Assembly: GCF_000829515.1 (NCBI RefSeq) | Contig: NZ_JXRR01000014.1 | Location: 558,001-622,000, forward strand | Direction: 5' to 3' | DNA from: Jeotgalibacillus campisalis | GTDB lineage: Bacteria > Bacillota > Bacilli > Bacillales > Jeotgalibacillaceae | DNA: 64,000 nucleotides | In this document: in pieces, positions 18,181-28,457 of the stretch | Layout of the letters: each line of letters begins with the position of its first letter | Numbering within the stretch: position 1 is the first letter of the stretch | The notes under the pieces: model-generated | Database searches by the model: none | The model's input: the letters and a program-made list of their open reading frames with translations, nothing else | What the model was told of the DNA's origin: nothing | Made by a program: the position numbers and the translations under genes

Positions 18181-18315
18181 GTGAAAATTTTAAGTAATGA
18201 ACAGTTGATGGCCGCTTATCGAGATGCAGAAAAACACGGAGAACAAGATACTCAGAACATATTGCGTAAGGAAATCAAAAAAAGAGGAATTCACGCTGGC
18301 AGAAGTAAAAGATAA
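18181..18315 (+). CDS. 44-residue Sda-like helical hairpin protein
   Basis: Start GTG 18181 with GAGGAGG (18164-18170) 10 nt upstream, stop TAA 18313-18315, own terminator. The product starts VKILSNEQLMAAYRDAEKHG, and its second half is EIKKRG-like. This matches the helix-turn-helix pattern of Sda (KLS-E-L--Y-A ... I--EIKRR), the 46-residue inhibitor of sporulation kinase KinA. Similarity is short and from memory, and the C-terminus HAGRSKR differs, so it could also be an unrelated small regulator. Strong translation signals make it a real gene. Confidence 0.6.
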   Translation: MKILSNEQLMAAYRDAEKHGEQDTQNILRKEIKKRGIHAGRSKR

Positions 18316-18326
18316 AGCGTCTACAT

Positions 18327-18363
18327 AACACGCATTCTGTAAAAAGATTGCGTGTTTTTTTGT
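18327..18363 (+). terminator. terminator of the Sda-like gene
   Basis: AACACGCA / TGCGTGTT stem followed by TTTTTTTG. Confidence 0.85.
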
Positions 18364-18378
18364 TGTTTAAATGTAATC

Positions 18379-18408
18379 AAAAAGAGCTGGCAGACGCCAG
18401 CTCTTTTT
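18379..18408 (-). terminator. terminator of odhAB
   Basis: AAAAAGAGCTGGC / GCCAGCTCTTTTT with a 4-nt loop; perfect 13-bp stem. Confidence 0.93.
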
Positions 18409-18433
18409 AAAATATTGCGCTATGTTCCATTCA

Positions 18434-19729
18434 TTAACCTTCGAGCAATAAATCCTCGGGATTTTCTAAAAGGGTTTTGACCATTGAAAGGAAGCTCACG
18501 GCTTCTTTTCCATCAATGATCCGGTGATCATAAGATAATGCAATGTACATCATTGGACGGTTTTCCATTTTTTCAACGTCAATAGCTACCGGGCGCAGTT
18601 GAATGGTATGCATTCCTAGAATCCCCACTTGAGGACCGTTTAAGATTGGTGTGGATAATAAAGATCCGAAAACGCCGCCGTTGGTAATGGTGAAAGAGCC
18701 ACCCTGCAAATCGCTCAATTGAAGCTTCTTGTTTTTAGCTTTTGTGGCAAGCTCAACAATTTCTCCTTCAATTTCTGCAAAGTTTTTACGGTCGCAGTCT
18801 CTAACAATTGGAACAACGAGACCGTCATCAGTAGATACAGCAACACCTACATCATAATACTTTTTAAGTACAACTTCATCTCCATCAATTTCAGCATTTA
18901 CATAAGGATACTTTTTCAATGCTGCAACAACTGCTTTTGTGAAGAAGGACATGAAACCTAAGCGTACATCATGTGTATCAAAGAATTTGTCTTTCTTGCG
19001 TTTACGTAGATCCATTACATGAGTCATATCAATTTCGTTAAAGGTAGTAAGCATCGCTGCTGTCTGCTGTACCTCAACCAGGCGTTTGGCAATCGTTTGA
19101 CGGCGTCTGGACATTTTTTCACGTACAACAGGTTTAGTATCAGCCTTTTTATTTTCTTGTGTCTGATTAGCAGGTTCAGAAGTTTTTTCCGGTTTCTTGT
19201 TCTCTGCCGATTTGGAAGAATGCGATTCAACATCTTGTTTTCGTACACGTCCCATCGGATCGACAGTGGATACCTGGGATAAATCGATTCCTTTTTCTCT
19301 TGCTAGCTTTCTAGCTGCAGGAGAAGCGATCGTGCGTTCTTTCTTTTGCTGATCAGGAACTTCTTCAATTTCATCAGAAGCTTCTTCCTGCACTTCTTCT
19401 CCCTTTTCTTCTTTTGCTGGTTCAGGTGATTTTTTTTCAGGTTCTGATTCTGATTCTTCTTTATCTGATTCAGTATCACCTGATGATGATCCATCCCCAG
19501 CTTCTACGATCGCAATTACTTGACCGACTTCAACCGTTTCGCCTTCATCCGCTTTATGCTCTTTGATAACGCCGGCTTCTTCAGAAATAACTTCTACATT
19601 TACTTTGTCCGTCTCAAGTTCTACGATGTATTCACCTTTTTCAACTTGTTCCCCTGGCTGCTTAAGCCACTGGGCAATGGTTCCTTCTGTAATAGATTCT
19701 GCTAATTCCGGTACTTTTATTTCTGCCAC
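18434..19729 (-). CDS. odhB: dihydrolipoyllysine succinyltransferase, E2 of 2-oxoglutarate dehydrogenase
   Basis: 431 residues. The N-terminal lipoyl domain (1-77) has the lipoyl-lysine context [11 protein letters not shown]. An acidic/Ala-Pro linker (about 78-125) is followed by the E1/E3-binding domain ([20 protein letters not shown], about 130-165). The catalytic domain has the active-site motif SYDHRIIDG. It transfers succinyl to CoA in the TCA cycle. Start GTG 19729 with AGAGGAGG 9 nt upstream. It lies 27 nt downstream of odhA. Confidence 0.97.
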   Translation of the reverse strand: MAEIKVPELAESITEGTIAQWLKQPGEQVEKGEYIVELETDKVNVEVISEEAGVIKEHKADEGETVEVGQVIAIVEAGDGSSSGDTESDKEESESEPEKKSPEPAKEEKGEEVQEEASDEIEEVPDQQKKERTIASPAARKLAREKGIDLSQVSTVDPMGRVRKQDVESHSSKSAENKKPEKTSEPANQTQENKKADTKPVVREKMSRRRQTIAKRLVEVQQTAAMLTTFNEIDMTHVMDLRKRKKDKFFDTHDVRLGFMSFFTKAVVAALKKYPYVNAEIDGDEVVLKKYYDVGVAVSTDDGLVVPIVRDCDRKNFAEIEGEIVELATKAKNKKLQLSDLQGGSFTITNGGVFGSLLSTPILNGPQVGILGMHTIQLRPVAIDVEKMENRPMMYIALSYDHRIIDGKEAVSFLSMVKTLLENPEDLLLEG

Positions 19730-19756
19730 TGCGGCTTCCTCCTCTGATAGATCGAT

Positions 19757-22573
19757 CTAGTTCTTCGTTACAGCATTAGTGAGAATACGATTTTGTTCTT
19801 TCTTATGAACGGTCGGGTCACCTTCAGCAGGACTGCTTCGTCTCCGGCGGCCGATATATTCGACAGAAACATGTTCCGGGGCAGATTTTATCAGGCGTGG
19901 TTCAATAAAAGTCCATGCTCCCATATTTTTCGGTTCTTCCTGTACCCACTTAATCTCTTTAAGATTTGGATACCTGGAAATGATCTCTTTTACATTTTCC
20001 ATCGGGAATGGATAAATTTCTTCGATGCGAATCAAATGCAGCCAGTCGTTATTTTCTTCATTAGCTGCTTTTTCTATTAAGTCGATGCCGATTTTTCCTG
20101 ATGAAAAGACCAGGCGTTCCACTTTTTTATGCTGTTGGCCATACTCATCGTGTTCGATCAGCGGCTTAAACGTTCCTTCTGTAAATTCATTTATATTCCT
20201 TGAAACCTGAGGGTGACGCAATAGGCTCTTAGGCGTCATAATCACCAATGGTCTGATTTCTTCCCGTTTCAATATAGCTGCCTGTCTTCGCAGCAGATGG
20301 AAGTACTGAGCTGAACTTGTAAGATTGGCAACTGTCCAGTTGTTTTCAGCTGCAAGTGTTAAAAAACGCTCCATTCTTGCAGATGAATGCTCTGGTCCCT
20401 GACCTTCATAGCCATGAGGCAGCAGCATAACCAATCCTGATTTCTGCCCCCATTTTGCCCGGCTGGAAGAAACAAATTGATCAAACATAACCTGAGCCAT
20501 ATTGGCAAAATCACCATATTGAGCTTCCCATAAAACCAATGTTTCTGGGGAAAACACATTGTATCCATACTCATAGCCAACTACAGCGGCTTCTGTCAAC
20601 GGACTGTTATAAACAACGAATGACGCTTTCGCACCATTAATATGATGAAGAGGAGTGATCTCATCTCCGGTTTTTTCATCATGCAAAACCAGGTGGCGAT
20701 GCGCGAATGTTCCACGCTGTGAATCCTGACCAGTGAGGCGAATTGGAATGCCATCTTGTAAGATCGCACCAAATGCAAGTGTTTCTGCATGCGCCCAATC
20801 GACTTTTCCTTCTTTTGTAAATGGATCCTGTCTTCGGTTAAGGATCTTTTCAAGCTTTTTAAATACATTGAAATCCTTCCAGTTGAGCAGATCTTCATTC
20901 AGTTGACGCAGCTGGTCCATCCCTACAGATGTAGTAATCTCATCAAGCGGATTAACTACTTTTTCTGGCGGATCCATTACAGCGTCAGGATCTTTTTCGC
21001 TTTTTGGAACGGAATCATATGCTTTTTGAAGCTGTTCTTGATTAGATTCCCGCATATTCGCAGCCTCATCGGCTGATAATAAGCCTTCTTCGACCAATTG
21101 CTTTTCATATAATTTTCTTACATTATCGTGCTTATTTACAATCGTATACATTTTTGGATTTGTAACCATTGGCTCATCCATTTCGTTATGTCCAAAACGG
21201 CGGTAGCCAATTAAATCGATAACAAAATCCTTCCCAAACTTGGAGCGGTATTCGTATGCCATTATAGCTGCAGCAATACAAGCTTCGGGATCATCAGCAT
21301 TCACATGAATAATTGGTACTTCAAATCCTTTTGCAGTGTCTGATGCATACTGCGTCGAACGGGAATCAAACGATTCTGTTGTGAACCCTATCATATTATT
21401 CGCAATCACATGGATAGAACCGCCAGTATGGTACCCTCTCAATTGACTCATATTCAATGTCTCTGCTACAATCCCCTGACCAGGAAAAGCTGCATCTCCA
21501 TGAATCATAATGGCGAGTGAAGACTCTTTTTTCAATTCCGGATAACCCGGGTTGCTGCGGTCCTCTTGTGCTGCACGCGTGTAGCCGGCAACAATCGGGC
21601 TTACAACCTCCAGGTGACTCGGATTATTAGCTAAAGTAATGCGTGTCTTAACTGAATTTTCTTTTTTTACATTCCGGTCCGCACCAAGGTGATATTTCAC
21701 ATCGCCAGTCCAGCCGTATGTAATGCCAATAGAACCTTCAGATGGAATCAAATCCTTGCTTGGGGAATGCTGGAATTCTGCAAAAATCATTTCGTATGGC
21801 TTTTCCAGTACATGTGCCAGCACATTTAATCTTCCACGGTGCGCCATGCCAATGTTAATAGACTCTGCTCCTTTTTCAACAGCAGCCTGAATGATTTCAT
21901 CCAGCAATGGAACCATGGAATCAAGTCCCTCTATTGAAAATCTTTTTTGTCCGACAAATGTTTTATGGACAAAATTTTCAAATCCTTCCACTTGAATCAG
22001 TCTGTTTAAAAGGGATTCTTTCTTTTCCTTGTTAATCGTTTCATCAAGTTTTCCTGACTCAATATAGTTTTTCAGCCATGCTTTTTCTTCTTTGTTATGA
22101 ACATGTGCATATTCAAACGCGATAGACTGAGTGTACATCTTTTTTAAATACTGTATAGCTTCATAGCCAGTTGTAACTTCTGGTACAGAATTTGTTATTA
22201 AAATGTTTTCAGGAATTTTTTCAAGATCTTCTTTTGTTAAGTTATACGTATCCAATTCAATCCTGTTTGTATCTTTTTCACGGTCATTCAAAGGGTTGAT
22301 ATCTGCAGCTAAATGCCCGTAGGTCCTTATGGCGTCAGCCAGCTGAACGGATGCAATAACTTTGCTGTAGTCTGTCCCCTCAATTGTTCCTTTAGAAGAA
22401 TCCTGTTCTTTTTCAGGAGCGGGAGATCCATTTTGTTTAAAATATGCTTGCAGCTCTTCATCCAGCTGCGATGGATTTTCCAAATACAGATCATACATTT
22501 CCATCATATAGCCCAGGTTTGGACCAGAAAAACTCATATGATTTAAATCCTGTTGTTCCGACTGTTTTCTCAT
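19757..22573 (-). CDS. odhA: 2-oxoglutarate dehydrogenase E1
   Basis: 938 residues. This ThDP enzyme decarboxylates 2-oxoglutarate and loads the E2 lipoyl group. GMAHRGRLNVL (about residues 240-250), the GDAAFPGQG and ThDP/Mg region, and the C-terminal LLPHGYEGQGPEHSSARMERFL are hallmarks. I choose ATG 22573 (MRKQSEQQ) because GGAGGT lies 7 nt upstream; the longer frame adds nine residues without an RBS. First gene of odhAB. Confidence 0.97.
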   Translation of the reverse strand: MRKQSEQQDLNHMSFSGPNLGYMMEMYDLYLENPSQLDEELQAYFKQNGSPAPEKEQDSSKGTIEGTDYSKVIASVQLADAIRTYGHLAADINPLNDREKDTNRIELDTYNLTKEDLEKIPENILITNSVPEVTTGYEAIQYLKKMYTQSIAFEYAHVHNKEEKAWLKNYIESGKLDETINKEKKESLLNRLIQVEGFENFVHKTFVGQKRFSIEGLDSMVPLLDEIIQAAVEKGAESINIGMAHRGRLNVLAHVLEKPYEMIFAEFQHSPSKDLIPSEGSIGITYGWTGDVKYHLGADRNVKKENSVKTRITLANNPSHLEVVSPIVAGYTRAAQEDRSNPGYPELKKESSLAIMIHGDAAFPGQGIVAETLNMSQLRGYHTGGSIHVIANNMIGFTTESFDSRSTQYASDTAKGFEVPIIHVNADDPEACIAAAIMAYEYRSKFGKDFVIDLIGYRRFGHNEMDEPMVTNPKMYTIVNKHDNVRKLYEKQLVEEGLLSADEAANMRESNQEQLQKAYDSVPKSEKDPDAVMDPPEKVVNPLDEITTSVGMDQLRQLNEDLLNWKDFNVFKKLEKILNRRQDPFTKEGKVDWAHAETLAFGAILQDGIPIRLTGQDSQRGTFAHRHLVLHDEKTGDEITPLHHINGAKASFVVYNSPLTEAAVVGYEYGYNVFSPETLVLWEAQYGDFANMAQVMFDQFVSSSRAKWGQKSGLVMLLPHGYEGQGPEHSSARMERFLTLAAENNWTVANLTSSAQYFHLLRRQAAILKREEIRPLVIMTPKSLLRHPQVSRNINEFTEGTFKPLIEHDEYGQQHKKVERLVFSSGKIGIDLIEKAANEENNDWLHLIRIEEIYPFPMENVKEIISRYPNLKEIKWVQEEPKNMGAWTFIEPRLIKSAPEHVSVEYIGRRRRSSPAEGDPTVHKKEQNRILTNAVTKN

Positions 22574-22657
22574 TATGAAAACCTCCAACATGTTGGACAT
22601 TATTAACCATTTATTCGGCGGATAATAATGCTATGTAAAAATAGTAATTACATGGTT

Positions 22658-22704
22658 CTAAAACGCTTACAGAAACATTTTATCACTGTAAAGGAACGAG
22701 TTAA
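22658..22704 (-). promoter_or_regulatory. odhA promoter with cre-like sequence
   Basis: Minus strand TTAACT (22699-22704), 16-nt spacer, TAAAAT (22677-22682). Just downstream, TGTAAGCGTTTTAGA (22658-22672) resembles a CcpA cre site but misses the last two consensus positions. Carbon repression of odhAB is plausible but not proven by this. Confidence 0.45.
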
Positions 22705-22876
22705 AGCCTTTCACACTTTTTTTTTCTAAAATTTAGATCAAAATCCTATGGATGAATAACTATTCAGTATACAAATTTAATGTCGTTTATTTACAAGTGA
22801 TAAAATGGCCAGGGCATGTAAAGCTAGCATCTTTTTTATGACCAAAGCATATATCACTATGTAAGGGGGTGAGAAA

Positions 22877-23281
22877 ATGGACTTTTGGCAATCATTATTT
22901 CCAAAAACCAACTCACCGAATGACTGGCAGGAATGGCTTCAAAAGTACATGCAGCAATCCTTTGAAAATCAGCAAAATCCAAATGATCCACCTTTACAAC
23001 CATCGGCCCCTCAATCATCCTATACCCTATTTGAATCATTTCATTATCTTTTTATCCATATTTCTATTAAAAATTATTCCCTTAATGAAATAAAAGTTCA
23101 TCACAGCCTCACACAGGTACTTGTTCATATACCCGGTGAGCCCGTGATTAAAATTACACTCCCTGAGCCCATTTCAAGAAAAGGGGCGACGGCTGAAGCA
23201 AAGGATGGCACTCTTGAAATCAGACTGCCTAAGATCGCACATCAATTTGAAATGGAGCTTCCCATTGACTCTATAGATTAG
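22877..23281 (+). CDS. Hsp20-like (GerT/CotM-type) protein
   Basis: 134 residues. The N-terminal 60 are Gln/Pro-rich and hydrophilic. The C-terminal half has the alpha-crystallin beta-sandwich pattern (VLVHIPGEPVIKITLP ... AEAKDGTLEIRLPK). Bacillus spore proteins GerT and CotM have this fold, and a gene near odhA in B. subtilis is, I believe, of this type; the spore role is inference. RBS AAGGGGGTGAG before ATG 22877. Its last 4 nt overlap the convergent kinase gene. Confidence 0.68.
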   Translation: MDFWQSLFPKTNSPNDWQEWLQKYMQQSFENQQNPNDPPLQPSAPQSSYTLFESFHYLFIHISIKNYSLNEIKVHHSLTQVLVHIPGEPVIKITLPEPISRKGATAEAKDGTLEIRLPKIAHQFEMELPIDSID

Positions 23282-24681
23282 TCTGCAAGAGGAATCGAAA
23301 TGGTCATGATCGTGCCTTTGTTTTCTCTGCTCTTTACAGTAATGTCACCCTGGTAAAGATCAATTAGTTTTTTTGCAATGGATAGCCCCAGACCATTTCC
23401 TCCAGCATGCCTGCTCCGTGCTTTGTCTATGCGGTAAAACCGATCAAAAATTTTAGGTATATGTTCAGGAGCAATACCCTGACCATAATCTTCTACTGAA
23501 ATGATGTAAAAATCTTTTGTGACTGAAGATTTAATCACAACCTGTTCGTCCTCGGGTGAGTACTTGATCGCATTTTCTATCAAAATAATTAAGATTTGCT
23601 CTAAGTGCAAAGCATCGATTTTCCCGGCTTCCTTACTTTCAGCCAGTGCTGTATGAAACGTTCTGGAAGGATAAATCCCTTTAATTCTTGTAAGAACTGT
23701 ACGAATGACTTCGTTAGGAAAAACTTGTGAATCATGAGTGAATCCTACTTCTCTGTCTGCTTTTGAAAGCATCAGTAATTCATTTACCAGTCGTTTGATC
23801 CTGTCAAGTTCCTGCATTGAAATCCCAAGTGATTCTTCCATAATTTCAGGATCATGCTTTCCCCACCGGTTTATAAGTGATAAATGGCCTTCTATAATTT
23901 GAATGGGGGTTCTTAATTCGTGTGAAGCATCTTCAACAAATTGACGCTGCTTTGTAAATGTGGACTCCAATTCATCCATCATGTCATTAAAAATTTCAAC
24001 CAGACCGCCTATTTCATCCTGAACATCAGGAAGCGCTAATTGCTTTTGAAATCCTTCATTCTGCGTTTTTTTCATCGCATGTCCAAGCGAAACGACCGGC
24101 GCGATTAACCTCCCTGATAAAAGATAAGCGACTATTCCGCTTACAAACAATGATCCTAATCCCAGTATGAGCGATAGCAGAATCATGTAAGCCTGCATGG
24201 ATTGCAGCTGACTAAGCGGGTGAATCACTTCTACATACCCATTAAACTGCTGAGAGCGTATTGGAGATCGGCCAATTAAAACATCCTGCTGACCGGATCC
24301 GCCTTTATCGATCCTTCTTGTCTGGACAGGTTCGAAGGCAACGGATGCAATGGGTTCCTCGCTCTGAATCTCAAACAATTCAAAGCCATCCTGATTATAT
24401 AGCCGAATCGTCTGCCCCTTTTCATAAACCTGTTCAAGCAGGTCCCGGCTTTCATAAACATCATCCGTGGTGACGCGCGGTCCTCGGCTTTCGTAAAATT
24501 GTGATAAATCATCTAAGACCGAATTTACCGCGTTTTGTTCTTCCTGGAGCATCCATTGACTCATTGCCGTAATCAGAATGATGCTGAAGAGACTAAATGA
24601 GATAAAAATGGCGGTCGCTCCTGCAATCGTCCATTTCCAACGAAGTGACAGGCGATTCCAAAATTTTTTCAGCTTATTCAC
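23278..24681 (-). CDS. HAMP-containing sensor histidine kinase
   Basis: 467 residues. TM1 about 16-38, extracytoplasmic sensor 40-162, TM2 about 165-188, HAMP to about 240, dimerisation/phosphoacceptor SHELRTP with His254, then the ATPase domain with the N box (LIENAIKY), G1 (EDYGQGIAP), F box (FDRFYRID) and G2 (GGNGLGLSIAK). The layout resembles ArlS/YkoH. Its ATG overlaps the response-regulator stop (ATGA), so the two are coupled. Signal unknown. Confidence 0.92.
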   Translation of the reverse strand: MNKLKKFWNRLSLRWKWTIAGATAIFISFSLFSIILITAMSQWMLQEEQNAVNSVLDDLSQFYESRGPRVTTDDVYESRDLLEQVYEKGQTIRLYNQDGFELFEIQSEEPIASVAFEPVQTRRIDKGGSGQQDVLIGRSPIRSQQFNGYVEVIHPLSQLQSMQAYMILLSLILGLGSLFVSGIVAYLLSGRLIAPVVSLGHAMKKTQNEGFQKQLALPDVQDEIGGLVEIFNDMMDELESTFTKQRQFVEDASHELRTPIQIIEGHLSLINRWGKHDPEIMEESLGISMQELDRIKRLVNELLMLSKADREVGFTHDSQVFPNEVIRTVLTRIKGIYPSRTFHTALAESKEAGKIDALHLEQILIILIENAIKYSPEDEQVVIKSSVTKDFYIISVEDYGQGIAPEHIPKIFDRFYRIDKARSRHAGGNGLGLSIAKKLIDLYQGDITVKSRENKGTIMTISIPLAD

Positions 24682-25361
24682 TCTCTCATCACATACCCTG
24701 CTCCACGAACGGTTTGAATGTAGCTTGGAGAGTCAGCAGAATCCACTTTATGCCGAAGATGCCGGATGTAAACATCAACTACGTTTGTTTCCACTTCAGA
24801 ATCATAGCCCCAGACCTTTTCAAGAATTCGATCTCTTGTTAAGACAATATTCTTATTTTCAATCAGCATTTGAAGAAGATCGAACTCTTTTTTTGTCAGG
24901 GTGACTTCCTCGTTATCTTTGGTTACTCGGTAAGAATTTAAATCTACCTTCAGTCCACGGTGTTCTAAAATACTGGATTTTTCTGCCAGGCCCGGGTCGC
25001 TTGTTCTTCTTGTCAGGGCACGCATCCTTGCAAGAAGTTCTTCAATAGCAAATGGTTTTACAATATAATCATCAGCCCCGCTGTCAAGACCAGATACCCT
25101 GTCCATAACACCATCTTTCGCTGTTATCATGATAACCGGTGTTGTCTTTACTTGCCGAATTCTCCTGCACACTTCCATCCCGTTTAATGAAGGCAGCATT
25201 AAATCCAACAAGATAATATCAAAATGATGTTCAAGTGCACGGGTCAATCCTTCTCTGCCATCTAACATAACTTCCACAGAATACCCTTCATGTTTCAGTT
25301 CCAACTCAATAAACCGCGCCAGATTTTTTTCATCTTCCACTACTAATACATTTCTATCCAT
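24678..25361 (-). CDS. OmpR-family response regulator
   Basis: 227 residues: receiver domain with phospho-acceptor Asp53 (LLDLMLP), conserved Lys in IVKPF, and a C-terminal winged helix ending TVRGAGYVM. Similar to ArlR/YkoG. The ATG at 25361 has GAGGAGC 9 nt upstream, within the 3' end of the preceding gene. Second gene of an apparent three-gene operon (DCoH-like, regulator, kinase). Confidence 0.93.
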   Translation of the reverse strand: MDRNVLVVEDEKNLARFIELELKHEGYSVEVMLDGREGLTRALEHHFDIILLDLMLPSLNGMEVCRRIRQVKTTPVIMITAKDGVMDRVSGLDSGADDYIVKPFAIEELLARMRALTRRTSDPGLAEKSSILEHRGLKVDLNSYRVTKDNEEVTLTKKEFDLLQMLIENKNIVLTRDRILEKVWGYDSEVETNVVDVYIRHLRHKVDSADSPSYIQTVRGAGYVMRE

Positions 25362-25375
25362 AATCAATTGGCTCC

Positions 25376-25672
25376 TCAAAAATCAGATGAATCAGGATAC
25401 AGTCGCTCTAATGCATGCGCAAGTCCAAAATGGTTTTCTGTAAATCCTTCTTCACCTTGTGTGTTTAATTGGATCCTGACAGTTTCTCCTAAAATACTTA
25501 AGCAAGGAGTATATCCTCTGCGCTCTGCTTCTTGTGCGGCTTGATTTAGAAAGTGCAGTCCATCCTGAAAGGACTCGAACGAGAAATTTTTTTGAATTTG
25601 TCCTTCATCATTCATTTCCCAATCAAGTAAAGTAGATAATCGATCTTTCACTTCCTGTATTGTTAACGTCAT
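25376..25672 (-). CDS. degenerate pterin-4a-carbinolamine dehydratase (DCoH)-like protein
   Basis: 98 residues. The fold pattern FSFESFQDGLHFLNQAAQEAERRGYTP...LSILGETVRIQLNTQGEEGFTENHFGLAHALERL follows the PCD/DCoH family helix-strand order. The catalytic HHP that normally follows AE is replaced by YTPC, and the TH before GGLT-x-D is NTQGE. It probably does not dehydrate a pterin carbinolamine. ATG 25672 with GAGGAG 8 nt upstream. Co-transcribed with a two-component system, which hints at a binding or regulatory role. Confidence 0.68.
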   Translation of the reverse strand: MTLTIQEVKDRLSTLLDWEMNDEGQIQKNFSFESFQDGLHFLNQAAQEAERRGYTPCLSILGETVRIQLNTQGEEGFTENHFGLAHALERLYPDSSDF

Positions 25673-25819
25673 CTTATCCACTCCTCGTAACATTCTTATT
25701 CCTATTAATGTTGCTTACAATTTGTCTATTTACTTGTTCCTTATAAATCTAAGTATAAAACACTTTCATTAAAAAAGCTGATGCCCTCTGTATTCTTTTT
25801 CGTTTATGCAAAAAGAAAA

Positions 25820-25852
25820 CCAGACCGTCGGCTTAAAAAAGCGGACGGCCTG
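25820..25852 (-). terminator. terminator of the trp operon
   Basis: CCAGACCGTC-GC / GC-GACGG-CTGG hairpin with a TTAAAAAA loop; on the minus strand it is followed by TTTTCTTTTT. Confidence 0.85.
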
Positions 25853-25860
25853 GCCTATGA

Positions 25861-26652
25861 TTAATGAGAAGCGGGAGTTCCAACAGCTGCTTGAATCAGT
25901 TGAGTAATTTCTTCTCTTTTTCCCTGGTGTAAAAGATCAACAACCCGGCTTCCAACAATAACGCCGTCCCCTAATGAAGAAATTTCTTTCACCTGCTCGG
26001 GAGTGGAAATGCCAAAGCCCGCCATTACCGGAACATTGCTATGTTTTTTAAGGCTATAAATAAAGCTTTCCAGGTTTTCACTGACGGCTGATCTTGCTCC
26101 AGTGATTCCTGTTACAGTAACGGCATATAAGAACCCTTCAGACGCTTGTGCAAGGCGTTTGATCCTGTGGTCGGGACTTGTCAGCGTGACAAGCTGAATT
26201 AACGCTATATCCGTACGATTCATATGTTCATCAATTAATGGCCGCTGCTCTAAAGGAACGTCGGGAATGATCACGCCATCCACCCCGGCTGCTTGGCTGT
26301 CCTTGAAAAATTGTGACAAGCCATATTTAAATAGCGGATTAATATAGGTCATTAATACAATGGGGATGGAGATCTCATCTCTAAAGGATGACAGAGCTTC
26401 CAATACTTTTTTTACTGTCGTTCCACTATTCAGCGCTCTTTTTCCAGCTTCCTGAATCGTCGGGCCATCAGCGACCGGATCAGAGAAAGGAATTCCAAGC
26501 TCTACTACTGTGGCGCCTGATTTCTCTAAGAATAAAAGCTGTTCTTTTAACTGACTTATATCCGGATCGCCAGCCATAATATAGGGAATAAATGCTTTAT
26601 CTCCTCGTTCTACCACTTTTTCAATTGCTTCTTGTATGTGTGCTTTACCCAT
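25861..26652 (-). CDS. trpA: tryptophan synthase alpha subunit
   Basis: 263 residues, TIM barrel. [17 protein letters not shown] carries the catalytic Glu/Asp set; [16 protein letters not shown] and [12 protein letters not shown] bind the phosphate of indole glycerol phosphate. It releases indole for the beta subunit. Overlaps the end of trpB by 8 nt; last gene of the operon. Confidence 0.97.
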   Translation of the reverse strand: MGKAHIQEAIEKVVERGDKAFIPYIMAGDPDISQLKEQLLFLEKSGATVVELGIPFSDPVADGPTIQEAGKRALNSGTTVKKVLEALSSFRDEISIPIVLMTYINPLFKYGLSQFFKDSQAAGVDGVIIPDVPLEQRPLIDEHMNRTDIALIQLVTLTSPDHRIKRLAQASEGFLYAVTVTGITGARSAVSENLESFIYSLKKHSNVPVMAGFGISTPEQVKEISSLGDGVIVGSRVVDLLHQGKREEITQLIQAAVGTPASH

Positions 26653-27850
26653 TTTGTCGTCCCTCCAATGCGCTTTTTACCGTCATGACATCCTTGTCAC
26701 CACGTCCGGACAAACAAATAACGATAATTTCATCTTTCGGAGAGACTTTTGCGAGCTCAACAGCATAATGAATCGCATGAGCGGTTTCAAGTGCCGGGAT
26801 GATGCCTTCTTTTCTGCACATCAGCTGAAGAGCATCGAGCGCCTCTTCATCAGTTACCGATGTATATTGAACACGTTTGGTCTCATGTAAGTAGCTGTGT
26901 TCAGGACCTACTCCGGGATAATCAAGACCGGCCGAAATGGAGTGTGCCTCCTGAATCTGCCCGTCCTCATTTTGCAATAAATACATAAGGGATCCATGAA
27001 GAATACCTACTTCACCTGCTGTGAGCGTGGCTGCATGCTTGCCTGTCTGAATACCGCTTCCTGCAGCTTCCACACCCACAAGTTTCACTTCCGTGTCCTC
27101 AATAAAAGGATAGAACATGCCCATTGCATTGCTGCCTCCGCCAATGCATGCAACAATTGTATCCGGCAGCCTTTGTTCTTTATCCAGAATCTGCTGTTTT
27201 GTCTCTTTCCCTATTACACTTTGAAAATCCCGCACCATCTGAGGGAAAGGATGCGGCCCTAGCACAGATCCGATGATGTAATGTGTATCCTCTACATTAC
27301 TGACCCAGTATCTCATTGCTTCGTTTACCGCATCTTTTAAGGTGCCGCTGCCGTGCGTCACACTGATGACTTTAGCCCCAAGCAGCTCCATTCGGAAAAC
27401 GTTTAACTGTTGTCTTCTAATATCTTCTTCTCCCATAAAAATGACACAATCAAGATTCAGCAAAGCACATACAGTTGCTGTTGCCACACCATGCTGGCCT
27501 GCCCCTGTTTCTGCTACTATTTTTTTCTTGCCCATCCGAACGGCAAGAAGAGACTGGCCAATTGTATTGTTTATTTTATGGGCACCGGTATGATTTAAAT
27601 CTTCTCTTTTTAAATAGATTTTTGCGCCGCCTGTATGTTTTGTCAGGTTTTCTGCAAAATAAAGCGGGTTTTCTCTGCCAATATAATCTTTTAAATAATG
27701 CTCAAGAAGCTCGTGAAATGCCGGATCCTTCTGGGCTTCTTCGTATGCTTCCTGAAGTTCCAACACTGCCTGCATCAATGTTTCCGGAACAAATCGGCCC
27801 CCGAATTGTCCGTATTGTCCGTTTTGATCTGGTTGACTATAAGTTGTCAT
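26645..27850 (-). CDS. trpB: tryptophan synthase beta subunit
   Basis: 401 residues. PLP-binding Lys92 in HTGAHKINN and the cofactor loop [10 protein letters not shown] are intact, with GAGQHG for substrate. It condenses indole and serine. ATG 27850 has AAGGAG 10 nt upstream and lies inside the 3' end of trpF, so the two overlap by 14 nt. Confidence 0.97.
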   Translation of the reverse strand: MTTYSQPDQNGQYGQFGGRFVPETLMQAVLELQEAYEEAQKDPAFHELLEHYLKDYIGRENPLYFAENLTKHTGGAKIYLKREDLNHTGAHKINNTIGQSLLAVRMGKKKIVAETGAGQHGVATATVCALLNLDCVIFMGEEDIRRQQLNVFRMELLGAKVISVTHGSGTLKDAVNEAMRYWVSNVEDTHYIIGSVLGPHPFPQMVRDFQSVIGKETKQQILDKEQRLPDTIVACIGGGSNAMGMFYPFIEDTEVKLVGVEAAGSGIQTGKHAATLTAGEVGILHGSLMYLLQNEDGQIQEAHSISAGLDYPGVGPEHSYLHETKRVQYTSVTDEEALDALQLMCRKEGIIPALETAHAIHYAVELAKVSPKDEIIVICLSGRGDKDVMTVKSALEGRQNG

Positions 27851-28457
27851 TACGCCGCACTCCTTTTGCTTCATGAATAAACGCTATTATTTTATTACTG
27901 TCTTTTTCTCCATTTACTTCCACACCGCTTGATACATCCACTGCATACGGCTTTACTTCTGTCACTGCTTCCCCCACATTTTCAGGTGTCAGTCCACCAG
28001 CAAGCACTAACTTCTCCGGCCGGTGATTCTCAGGAATTAAAGACCAGTCAAAACGACGGCCGCTGCCCCCTCTATAATCTGTTCCTGGAGCATCGACCAA
28101 GTAATAAGCTACGTCATAGTCTCTCATTCTTTTAAAATCGTCTTCAGACGTAATACTGAATGCTTTCATGACTGGTTTGACTTGATTCCTGCAAAAATGT
28201 GGTGTCTCATCGCCGTGAAGCTGGATGAGATCTAAATCTACTTTTTGAACTGCCTCATCAATTTCCTGCTGAGACGGATTTACAAATACACCTACCCGTT
28301 TAACATGCGCAGGGATTTGAGCGGCCAGTTCAGCCGCTTCTTGGATTTCTATTCTTCTTTTGCTTTGGGCAAACATGAACCCAATATAATCAGCCCCCGC
28401 TGATACAGCTGCTTTTATATGGTGCGATTTTTGAATTCCGCATATTTTTACTTTCAT
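27837..28457 (-). CDS. trpF: phosphoribosylanthranilate isomerase
   Basis: 206 residues, TIM barrel. N-terminal VKICGIQ with the catalytic Cys, [14 protein letters not shown], and the phosphate site [10 protein letters not shown]...DVSSGVE. Overlaps trpC by 4 nt. Confidence 0.96.
   Translation of the reverse strand: MKVKICGIQKSHHIKAAVSAGADYIGFMFAQSKRRIEIQEAAELAAQIPAHVKRVGVFVNPSQQEIDEAVQKVDLDLIQLHGDETPHFCRNQVKPVMKAFSITSEDDFKRMRDYDVAYYLVDAPGTDYRGGSGRRFDWSLIPENHRPEKLVLAGGLTPENVGEAVTEVKPYAVDVSSGVEVNGEKDSNKIIAFIHEAKGVRRNDNL

Noticed and set aside
22840-22876. Sigma-K promoter for the Hsp20-like gene
   Set aside because: GCATATATCA resembles CATANNNTA only partly and no matching -35 is evident.
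22877-23281. General cytosolic small heat-shock protein
   Set aside because: The domain is minimal and the N-terminus is Gln/Pro-rich, more like spore-coat Hsp20 relatives; kept only as Hsp20-like.
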